A program made the position numbers and the translations under genes. From Gallionella sp. (lineage in GTDB: Bacteria; Pseudomonadota; Gammaproteobacteria; Burkholderiales; Gallionellaceae): a stretch of DNA of 9,966 nucleotides. Of this stretch, positions 1 through 6,533 are shown in pieces. The notes below the pieces were generated by a model. That model saw only the letters and a program-made list of their open reading frames with translations, ran no database searches and was not told the DNA's origin. The stretch is from assembly GCA_017880945.1 (NCBI GenBank), contig JADGRM010000061.1:1-9966 (forward strand), given 5' to 3'. Within the stretch, counting starts at the first letter, position 1; the number at the start of each line of letters is the position of its first letter.

Positions 1-201
1 GTTTTTTATGCCGCATTTTGCGAGAATACTATTCAGCGGACAGATTTGGGTGAAACCGCTTTGAAACAGGTTCAGACCGACGAAGGCAGTGAAGAACAAA
101 AAGTATTTGCTCACGAATACTGGGCTGGCTTCGACTCCCAGCGACAAAGTCAGCAAAATGAAAGAGCCTGCGACGATACGGACTATGCGTTCTGCATTCA
201 T
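1..201 (-). CDS. DUF2892 (YgaP-like) small inner-membrane protein, 3' end beyond window
   Basis: The reading frame is open from an ATG at 201 to the left edge (67 codons, no stop), so the gene is partial, though DUF2892 proteins are usually about this long and little is probably missing. The protein begins MNAERIVRIVAG and has two hydrophobic helices (about residues 5-23 and 33-50) separated by a short SPVFVSKY turn. The second runs into the family-typical stretch NLFQSGFTQICP, with Cys54 and a later Cys63. The family corresponds to the membrane part of E. coli YgaP without its rhodanese domain; it often sits in sulfide- or persulfide-responsive operons, but its biochemical role is not settled. 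A good AGGAG ribosome site (complement of 212-216) lies 10 nt before the start. The gene begins 34 bp after the RND pump stop, so it is probably the third gene of that operon. The family call rests on motif recognition. Confidence 0.8.
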   Translation of the reverse strand, partial: MNAERIVRIVAGSFILLTLSLGVEASPVFVSKYFLFFTAFVGLNLFQSGFTQICPLNSILAKCGIKN

Positions 202-235
202 TAATTTGAAACTCCTATTGAGATTTAAACGGATT

Positions 236-3200
236 TTACTGCAATTTTTTGTACAGCGTGGCGTAATACAATACCGGGATGACCACAAGGGTTAGTACTG
301 TTGAAACCAGAATGCCGAATATCAGTGAGATTGCCAATCCATTGAATATCGGATCATCCAGTATGAACAGCGCGCCCAGCATGGCAGCCAATCCGGTCAA
401 TACGATTGGCTTGGCTCGCGCACTTGCTGCCGCGATCACCGCGTGTTGCGGATCCACTCCATCGCGGATTTGCATGTTGATGAAGTCCACCAGCAGTATC
501 GAATTACGCACGATGATGCCCGCCAGGGCGATCATGCCTATCATCGAAGTCGCGGTGAACTGGCTGCCCAACAGGGCGTGTCCCGGCATCACGCCGATAA
601 TGGTAAGCGGGATCGGTGCCATGATGACAAGCGGCACGAGGTAGGATTTGAATTGTGCCACCACCAGAAGGTAAATCAGCAAAAGGCCCACGCCGTAAGC
701 GATGCCCATGTCGCGGAAAGTTTCGTAAGTCACCTGCCATTCGCCGTCCCACTTCAGCGCATAACCCGCATATGGATCGCTGGGCTGATTAATGAAATAG
801 CTTCCCAGTTTTCCGCCTTGCTCCAGTGGCATGTTGCTCACTTTGCTGTTGATGCCAAACATGCCGTACAACGGGCTGTCGAGCTTGCCCGCCATATCGC
901 CGAACACATACACCACCGGCAGCAAATCCTTGTGGTAGATCGGATAGTCCCTCTGCATGTTAACCACTTGCACCACCTCTGAAATCGGCACCAGCACGCC
1001 GTCACGAGCCCTGACTTTGAGTTTCAGCACTTCATCGATACGGCTGTGCAGTTCGGCGGGCAGGCCGATGCGCAATGGCGGAGCATATTTCGAGTCGGCA
1101 TCGTGCAAAGAGGTGACATCCTGACCGGACAACGCAACGCCGATCACATCCACGATGTCTCGCGGCTCTACGCCCAACAGCGCAGCCTTGCTCTGCAATA
1201 CCTGCAACAACAACTTCGGTGCTGGCTCCGTGACAGTATCGTCTATGCCGACGATGTCGGCAGTCTTGCCGAATTGTTCGCGCACCTTGGTTGCCACTTC
1301 GCGCGCGCCCTCATAATCAGGCCCGTATATTTCCGCAACGATAGGTGACATCACCGGCGGTCCGGGCGGCACCTCGACGATCTTCACATTCGCGCCCCAG
1401 GCCTTGGCGATCTTTTGCATCGGCGCCAGCGCGGCACTGGCGATCTCATGGCTGCTGCGACTGCGATGATGCTTGTCACGCAGGTTGACCTGGATATCGC
1501 CCTGCTCGGCGTCACTGCGCAAGTAATATTGGCGCACCAGCCCATTGAAATTGATCGGTGACGACGTCCCCGCATAGGCTTCGTAATCAGTTACTTCCGG
1601 CACGGTCGCCAGATAACTACTGATCTCATGCAACACCGCACCGGTTTGTTCCAATGGCGTTCCGGTAGGCATGTCCACAACTATTTGGAACTCCGACTTG
1701 TTATCGAAGGGCAGCATTTTCAGTATCACCAGCTTTACCACTCCCAGCGACACGGCAAGCAGCAGCCCGCCAAGTATTGCCAGCCACAATTTTCGCCGCG
1801 CCGGCTTGCCGTGAATGCCATTCAGGAACGGGGTCAAATATTTTTTAAAGAAGCGATGAATTGTAGTGTCGCGTTCGTCTTTGAGTACCTCGTGATGCGC
1901 GCCAGCGAAGCGCAGCACCAGCCAGGGCGTGATGACGAAAGCCACCGCCAGCGAGATCAGCATGCCCATACTGGCATTGATCGGAATCGGGCTCATATAC
2001 GGCCCCATCAGTCCGCTGACAAAGGCCATCGGCAACAACGCGGCTATCACCGTAAGGGTGGCGAGTATGGTCGGACTACCTACTTCATCTACCGCTTCCG
2101 GAATGATTTCCGACAGCGGCTGATGCGTTGCCAGGACACGACGGCGATGGATGTTCTCCACCACCACAATCGCATCATCCACCAGAATACCGATTGAGAA
2201 TATCAGCGCGAACAGTGACACGCGATTCAGCGTGAATCCGTACGCCCATGATGCGAACAAGGTCGCAGCCAGCGTCAACATTACGGCGATGCCGACCACG
2301 AAAGCCTCGCGCCGTCCCATGGTAAGCCACACCAGCGCGACCACGGCAACTGTGGCGAACAGCAGCTTCTCGATCAGCTTCATCGCTTTGTCGTTTGCGG
2401 TTTCTCCATAATTGCGCGTGGTGCTTACATGTACATCGTCTGGTATGACGCTTCCCTTTAACTCTTCCACGCGCGCCAGCAACTTTTCGGCAATTTCCAC
2501 CGCATTTGCACCCGGCTTCTTGGTGATTGCCAGCGTCACTGCGGTGAACTCTCCCTTTGCCTTGATTTGTTTGTCAGCTGCAGCGGGCCCTGTTCCCAGC
2601 CACACATAACTGCTCGGCTGATCAGCGCCATCCTGCACTTCGGCGACATCACGCAAAAATACCGGCTTGCCGTCGGACACCCCGATCACCAGTTGTTTCA
2701 CTTCATTGGCATTGCTCAGGAAACTGCCGGTCTGCACCAATACTTCGCGATTGTTCTGCACCAGATTGCCGGCATTCTGCGACACGTTGGCGGATTGCAA
2801 AGCCGCCCGCACGTCTTGCATGGTGAGCTGATACGCATTCAGACTTTCAGGGTCGAGCAAGACCCGCACCATGCGCTGGGTAGCGCCCAGTGTAGTGACT
2901 TCACGTGTTCCCGGGACGCGTTTCAATTCCGCTTCGATGGCGTGTGCCACCTGTGTCAGTTCGATTCCGCCGCCTGCCGTTTGATCTCGCCACAGCGTCA
3001 GCGCGACCATCGGCACATCGTCTATACCTTTGGCTTTGATGATGGGAGGCAAAACGCCCAGTGTGGCCGGCAACCAGTCCGCATGGGAGTTCAGCACGTC
3101 GTACAACTTGACCAGCGATGGCACGTGTTCTTCGCCGACTTTGAACTGCACGGTAATAATCGCCATGCCAGGCTGGGCTACCGAATAGACATGATCCACC

Positions 3201-3436
3201 CCGGCGATTTGCGACAGCACCTGCTCGGCTGGCGTTGCCACGGTTTTGGCCACATCCTTGGCGGAGGCGCCCGGATATGCGATCAGCACGTTCGCCATGG
3301 TTACATTGATCTGCGGTTCTTCCTCGCGCGGCGTCACCAGCACCGCAAATGTACCGAGCAGCACGGCAACCAGTGCCAGCAGCGGTGTCATTTGAGAGTG
3401 CAAAAAATATTTAGCGATGCGTCCCGAAATGCCCAT
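236..3436 (-). CDS. RND efflux pump permease (AcrB/HAE-like)
   Basis: This 1066-residue protein has full RND length and architecture. TM1 (about 12-34) is followed by a periplasmic loop, TM2-TM6 (about 352-508), TM7 (about 550-570), a second periplasmic loop (571-905) and TM8-TM12 (908-1058). It should exchange protons for a substrate exported across the envelope, working with the fusion protein encoded just upstream. TM4 carries the proton-relay pair Asp420-Asp421 in GILVDDAIVVVEN, as in AcrB; heavy-metal CzcA-type pumps have a single Asp here, so a metal pump is less likely. The TM10 site that is Lys940 in AcrB appears to be Arg977 here (GIIVRNSILLVDF), and Thr1014 lies near the AcrB Thr978 position. 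The start fits the family N-terminus (MGISGRIAKYF) and has AGGAA (complement of 3447-3451) 10 nt upstream. The gene begins 65 bp after the fusion-protein stop. Substrate is unknown. Confidence 0.93.
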   Translation of the reverse strand: MGISGRIAKYFLHSQMTPLLALVAVLLGTFAVLVTPREEEPQINVTMANVLIAYPGASAKDVAKTVATPAEQVLSQIAGVDHVYSVAQPGMAIITVQFKVGEEHVPSLVKLYDVLNSHADWLPATLGVLPPIIKAKGIDDVPMVALTLWRDQTAGGGIELTQVAHAIEAELKRVPGTREVTTLGATQRMVRVLLDPESLNAYQLTMQDVRAALQSANVSQNAGNLVQNNREVLVQTGSFLSNANEVKQLVIGVSDGKPVFLRDVAEVQDGADQPSSYVWLGTGPAAADKQIKAKGEFTAVTLAITKKPGANAVEIAEKLLARVEELKGSVIPDDVHVSTTRNYGETANDKAMKLIEKLLFATVAVVALVWLTMGRREAFVVGIAVMLTLAATLFASWAYGFTLNRVSLFALIFSIGILVDDAIVVVENIHRRRVLATHQPLSEIIPEAVDEVGSPTILATLTVIAALLPMAFVSGLMGPYMSPIPINASMGMLISLAVAFVITPWLVLRFAGAHHEVLKDERDTTIHRFFKKYLTPFLNGIHGKPARRKLWLAILGGLLLAVSLGVVKLVILKMLPFDNKSEFQIVVDMPTGTPLEQTGAVLHEISSYLATVPEVTDYEAYAGTSSPINFNGLVRQYYLRSDAEQGDIQVNLRDKHHRSRSSHEIASAALAPMQKIAKAWGANVKIVEVPPGPPVMSPIVAEIYGPDYEGAREVATKVREQFGKTADIVGIDDTVTEPAPKLLLQVLQSKAALLGVEPRDIVDVIGVALSGQDVTSLHDADSKYAPPLRIGLPAELHSRIDEVLKLKVRARDGVLVPISEVVQVVNMQRDYPIYHKDLLPVVYVFGDMAGKLDSPLYGMFGINSKVSNMPLEQGGKLGSYFINQPSDPYAGYALKWDGEWQVTYETFRDMGIAYGVGLLLIYLLVVAQFKSYLVPLVIMAPIPLTIIGVMPGHALLGSQFTATSMIGMIALAGIIVRNSILLVDFINMQIRDGVDPQHAVIAAASARAKPIVLTGLAAMLGALFILDDPIFNGLAISLIFGILVSTVLTLVVIPVLYYATLYKKLQ

Positions 3437-3501
3437 GTTGTTTCGATTCCTGAATTAAATTGCCGCCAGAATGTGGCTCAAGGTAACTGGTATAGCTTCG
3501 T

Positions 3502-4527
3502 TCATTTTTGTTGAACGCTTAGCATGCCCGCCTTGACCGGATCCATAGCGACCTTTTCGCCCGGATTCAAGCCAGCCAGCACCTCGACAAAACCATCGGC
3601 GGTAGCTTCCCCCAAACGCACTTGGCGCAACTTCACCGCATTCTTTTCATCGACGACATAGACTGCCACCACCTCGCTACGATGCAAAACTGCGCCGTTG
3701 GGTATGACTAATTTGTCAGCCTTGCCCACCACAAAATGTGCACGCACAAACATGCCGGGATATACACCAGCTTCATCGTTGGGCAGGTAAACGCGAACCT
3801 GCGTGCTGTGAGTGCGTGCATCGGCGAGTGGTTGCACCGAGATCGATGCCGCTTTTACCCAGCGATTCAAGGAGGGTAGTTCCACCATCACTTTCGGGTG
3901 CGTGCCTATATCCTGTAATTTGTATTGCGGAACACTCACGATTACGCGCATCTCGGCTGGATCAAACCCTACCATCATGGGTTTGCCCGGCGTGACCATT
4001 TCGCCCACTTCCACCAGACGTGCCGCGACCACTCCGCCGTAGGGTGCGATTACATCACTGTAGCCACGCGTCAGGCTGGCTTGTCCGGCACTCGCCTCAC
4101 TTGCGGCCGCTTGCGCTCTGGCCACCTGGTAATCGGCCTGTGCTTTATCCAAAGCGGATTGACTGATGAATTTTTGCTCGAACAGCTGCTTGGAACGCTC
4201 ATATGTTGCTTTTGCGTTCTGCAACGTGACTTGTGCCTGCATCACTTGTGCATTGCTGCCCGCCAAAGCTTGCGCTGCTTCGCGTTCATCTATGCGCAAA
4301 ATCACTTGGCCTTTGTTTACGCGGCTACCGACATCAAAATTTATTTCCTTGATACGTCCGCTAATCTGTGCAGATACGGTGGACTGCCGCGTAGCCTCAA
4401 CCAATCCCTCAACACTATAAGTTTGTTCAACCTCGCGATACTGCACGGGTGCAACCGCAAGCTGCTCGGCAGAGTGAGCAGTTACAGCGCCCATCAGTAA
4501 ACCGCCAACTATCCAGGATCGTTTCAT
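3502..4527 (-). CDS. RND membrane-fusion (periplasmic adaptor) protein, HlyD family
   Basis: This 341-residue adaptor would link the RND pump to an outer-membrane channel. Residues 1-20 form a signal peptide with likely cleavage near AHSA/EQ; there is no lipobox cysteine, so it is probably not a lipoprotein. The first lipoyl half is around residues 45-80 (SAQISGRIKEINFDVGSRVN). An alanine/glutamine-rich helical hairpin (about 85-150) follows, then the second lipoyl half (IAPYGGVVAARLVEVGEMV, about 160-178), a beta-barrel region and a C-terminal membrane-proximal domain (GAVLHRSEVVAVYVV). The ATG at 4527 was chosen because the signal peptide starts there. The open frame extends to 4605, but that would overlap the repressor gene and translate through the operator. 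A weak GGGG ribosome site lies at the complement of 4536-4539. First gene of the efflux operon. Confidence 0.92.
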   Translation of the reverse strand: MKRSWIVGGLLMGAVTAHSAEQLAVAPVQYREVEQTYSVEGLVEATRQSTVSAQISGRIKEINFDVGSRVNKGQVILRIDEREAAQALAGSNAQVMQAQVTLQNAKATYERSKQLFEQKFISQSALDKAQADYQVARAQAAASEASAGQASLTRGYSDVIAPYGGVVAARLVEVGEMVTPGKPMMVGFDPAEMRVIVSVPQYKLQDIGTHPKVMVELPSLNRWVKAASISVQPLADARTHSTQVRVYLPNDEAGVYPGMFVRAHFVVGKADKLVIPNGAVLHRSEVVAVYVVDEKNAVKLRQVRLGEATADGFVEVLAGLNPGEKVAMDPVKAGMLSVQQK

Positions 4528-4558
4528 TTCGCTTACCCCATTTATATGGCTTGTAATA

Positions 4559-4580
4559 TTAGAATATACTAATATTCTAA
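4559..4580. promoter_or_regulatory. Operator: perfect 9-bp inverted repeat, likely ArsR-family binding site
   Basis: The arms TTAGAATAT (4559-4567) and ATATTCTAA (4572-4580) are exact reverse complements separated by ACTA. Within them GAAT and ATTC are 8 nt apart (4562-4565 and 4574-4577). AT-rich dyads of this size are typical sites for dimeric ArsR-family repressors. The repressor gene ends 13 bp away, and the dyad covers the -10 element of the predicted efflux promoter. It could in principle be an RNA hairpin, but it is too AT-rich and has no T-tract, so a DNA operator is preferred. Confidence 0.75.
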
Positions 4581-4591
4581 CTAAATAGCAA
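4563..4591 (-). promoter_or_regulatory. Predicted sigma70 promoter of the efflux operon
   Basis: On the minus strand, TTGCTA (4591-4586; 4 of 6 to consensus) is followed after 17 nt by TATATT (4568-4563; 5 of 6). The spacing is ideal and the elements lie 36 bp upstream of the fusion-protein start, just after the repressor stop. The -10 element and most of the spacer lie inside the inverted repeat 4559-4580, which suits repression by steric block. Predicted from consensus only. Confidence 0.6.
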
Positions 4592-4592
4592 C

Positions 4593-4895
4593 TTACCTCG
4601 TGCAAAACACATCGCGCATCATTACAACCAATTTGAGAGTGCGTAAATCTCCGATGCGGTAGAACACTCGATTAGCATCCTTGCGTGTCGCCAATACGCC
4701 TTTGTCGCGCAATATCGCCAAGTGCTGAGAAATATTGCTCTGGGATGTGCCGACCTGCTCCACGATGTCCTGCACACTGATTTCCTGATCACCGAGTACG
4801 CACAAAATCTTCAGGCGCAACGGGTGTGCAATCGCCTTGATGGCTAGTGCTGCCTGTTGAATGTCTTCATCCCTGTCTATCAGTTTGTTTACCAT
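4593..4895 (-). CDS. ArsR-family repressor with SqrR/BigR-type cysteine pair
   Basis: This 100-residue winged-helix protein is of normal ArsR size. An N-terminal helix and KAIAHPLRLKILCVL precede the recognition helices (TSQSNISQHLAILRDKGVL, about 50-68) and the wing (RKDANRVFYRI, 71-81); a C-terminal dimer helix follows. The ArsR/SmtB metal motif ELCVCDL is replaced by EISVQDI and no C-terminal His/Asp metal site is seen. Cys32 and Cys98 are the only cysteines, spaced 66 apart as in SqrR (41/107) and BigR (42/108), where they form a tetrasulfide link under persulfide and release DNA. By inference it senses reactive sulfur and represses the pump operon; it could instead sense general oxidants. 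The AAGGA ribosome site (complement of 4902-4906) is 6 nt before the ATG. Its own promoter would lie in the 99-bp gap to gpmI, where I see no strong one. Confidence 0.9.
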   Translation of the reverse strand: MVNKLIDRDEDIQQAALAIKAIAHPLRLKILCVLGDQEISVQDIVEQVGTSQSNISQHLAILRDKGVLATRKDANRVFYRIGDLRTLKLVVMMRDVFCTR

Positions 4896-4937
4896 TTGAT
4901 ATCCTTAATTAATCTGCCGAGTGGCGCACCAACTGGA

Positions 4938-4947
4938 CCGAATTCGG
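4938..4947. repeat. 10-bp perfect palindrome in the arsR/gpmI divergent gap
   Basis: CCGAATTCGG is self-complementary over 10 bp, inside the 99-bp region between the divergent arsR and gpmI starts. A possible -10 for gpmI (TAAAAT, 4949-4954) begins one base after it, without a good -35. It may be a binding site or chance; it does not match the 4559-4580 dyad beyond sharing overlapping GAAT/ATTC. Confidence 0.3.
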
Positions 4948-4994
4948 CTAAAATGCGCCCTTGTAAAATTACCATCCGCTTATATTCTACATCA

Positions 4995-6533
4995 ATGAAC
5001 ATCACCCCTGTTTTGCTACTCATCCTGGACGGTTTCGGCTACCGCGAGGATGCCGATCACAACGCTATTCTGGCAGCCCGCAAGCCCAACTGGGATAAAC
5101 TTTGGCTCAATTATCCGCACATCCTAATCAACGCATCTGAAAAATTTGTGGGCTTGCCTTCCCTTCAAATGGGTAATTCCGAAGTGGGTCACCTCAACAT
5201 CGGCGCCGGGCGCGTGGTTTATCAGGATTTAAGCCGCGTTGATGTCGCGATCGAGGATGGCAGTTTCTACGCCAATCCCATATTAATCAAGGCTGTTGCA
5301 CTAGCCAAACAAAACGACAGCGCTTTGCACATCATGGGGCTGCTTTCTCCGGGTGGGGTGCATAGTCACGAAAACCATATCTTCGCCATGTTGGAAATGG
5401 CCGCTCGCAGTGGTTTGAAAAAAGTCTATCTGCATGCTTTTCTGGATGGGCGCGATACTCCACCCAAAAGTGCGGCCCAATCGCTACAGCTCTTGCAAGA
5501 AAAATGCTCCGCATTGGGAGTCGGTCGAATAGCCAGCATCATTGGCCGTTTTTACGCAATGGACAGAGACAATCGCTGGGAACGTGTGCAACCTGCCTAT
5601 GAATTGCTCACCCAGGGCCGTGCCGATTTCACCGCACCAGATGCATTAAGCGCACTGGAACTGGCATACGCACGCGGAGAATCCGATGAGTTTGTCAAGG
5701 CAACCGCCATTGCGCCGAATGGCGCACAAGTTATTACCATGCAGGATAGTGATTCGGTGGTATTCATGAACTTTCGCGCCGACCGGGCCCGCGAAATCAC
5801 GCGCGCCCTGACAGACGAGTCTTTCAGCGGATTTACGCGTGCGCACCGTCCGAAGCTGGCCTGCTTCGTCACACTCAGCCGTTATGGCGACGATTTTGAT
5901 CTGCCCTGCGCTTATACCCAAGCCCCCATCCACAACGGTTTCGGCGAATATATTTCAAACCTTGGGCTGAGACAATTACGCATCGCCGAAACGGAGAAGT
6001 ACGCCCACGTCACTTACTTCTTCAACGGTGGCAGGGAACAACCCTACCCCGGCGAAGAGCGCATATTGGTGCCATCACCCAAGGTTGCCACTTATGACCT
6101 GCAGCCGGAAATGAGTGCCTTCGAAGTGACGGACAAGCTCGAAGCCGCGATCCTTAGCCGACAATATCATGCAATCATCTGCAACTATGCAAACGGCGAT
6201 ATGGTCGGGCACAGTGGCAATATGGCAGCGGCAACGTTAGCCATCGAAGCATTGGATATTTGCATCGGGCGTGTGGTCAAAGCGATGCAATCCATCGGCG
6301 GCGAAGTCATCATCACCGCCGATCACGGCAACGCCGAGCAAATGCTTGATCGTGCCACACACCAAGCGCACACCGCACATACGTTGAATCCGGTGCCTTT
6401 CCTGTATATCGGGCGCAAAGCCAAGCTGGCTGATAATGGCGCACTTCGAGACCTCGCACCCAGTCTGTTGACGATGATGGGTTTGCCTCAACCGGATGAA
6501 ATGACTGGGCACAGTTTGATTCAGATACAGTGA
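4995..6533 (+). CDS. gpmI: 2,3-bisphosphoglycerate-independent phosphoglycerate mutase
   Basis: This 512-residue enzyme interconverts 3- and 2-phosphoglycerate in cytoplasmic glycolysis/gluconeogenesis through a phosphoserine and two manganese ions. Its length is normal. Asp12 in LDGFG is a metal ligand and Ser62 in QMGNSEVGHLNIGAGR is the phosphorylated nucleophile. Downstream are the family motifs GGVHSHENH, HAFLDGRDTPP, GRFYAMDRDNRWER, NFRADRAREITRAL, YANGDMVGHSGN and ITADHGNAEQM, completing both the transferase and alkaline-phosphatase-like domains. The ATG at 4995 gives the usual N-terminus directly before LLLILDGFG; the open frame extends upstream, including an ATG at 4953, but that sequence is not family-like. 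No clear Shine-Dalgarno precedes 4995. It heads an operon with envC and ctpA, as yibO does with envC in E. coli. No active-site loss is visible. Confidence 0.97.
   Translation: MNITPVLLLILDGFGYREDADHNAILAARKPNWDKLWLNYPHILINASEKFVGLPSLQMGNSEVGHLNIGAGRVVYQDLSRVDVAIEDGSFYANPILIKAVALAKQNDSALHIMGLLSPGGVHSHENHIFAMLEMAARSGLKKVYLHAFLDGRDTPPKSAAQSLQLLQEKCSALGVGRIASIIGRFYAMDRDNRWERVQPAYELLTQGRADFTAPDALSALELAYARGESDEFVKATAIAPNGAQVITMQDSDSVVFMNFRADRAREITRALTDESFSGFTRAHRPKLACFVTLSRYGDDFDLPCAYTQAPIHNGFGEYISNLGLRQLRIAETEKYAHVTYFFNGGREQPYPGEERILVPSPKVATYDLQPEMSAFEVTDKLEAAILSRQYHAIICNYANGDMVGHSGNMAAATLAIEALDICIGRVVKAMQSIGGEVIITADHGNAEQMLDRATHQAHTAHTLNPVPFLYIGRKAKLADNGALRDLAPSLLTMMGLPQPDEMTGHSLIQIQ

Noticed and set aside
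89..295. 68-codon plus-strand open frame at the left edge
   Set aside because: It is antisense to the DUF2892 gene and the end of the RND gene and shows no domain.
443..2411. Several plus-strand open frames of 60-190 codons opposite the RND gene
   Set aside because: All are shadows of the RND coding sequence, with no family features and no ribosome sites fitting a gene order.
236..3436. Heavy-metal (CzcA/CusA) RND pump
   Set aside because: TM4 has the AcrB-type Asp-Asp pair in GILVDDAIVVVEN rather than the single-Asp metal-pump motif.
2567..3514. 315-codon open frame on the plus strand opposite the RND gene
   Set aside because: It is antisense to a clear full-length RND protein, is rich in His/Arg/Gln as shadow frames are, and shows no recognisable domain.
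4528..4605. Upstream extension of the fusion-protein frame (26 extra codons)
   Set aside because: It would overlap the repressor gene and translate through the operator/promoter; the signal peptide begins exactly at the ATG at 4527.
4593..4895. Arsenic/cadmium/zinc-sensing ArsR
   Set aside because: The ELCVCDL-type cysteine motif is absent (EISVQDI) and no C-terminal His/Asp metal site is present.
4857..4994. Upstream extension of the gpmI frame
   Set aside because: It overlaps the start of the divergent repressor gene, and the added residues are not part of the GpmI family N-terminus.
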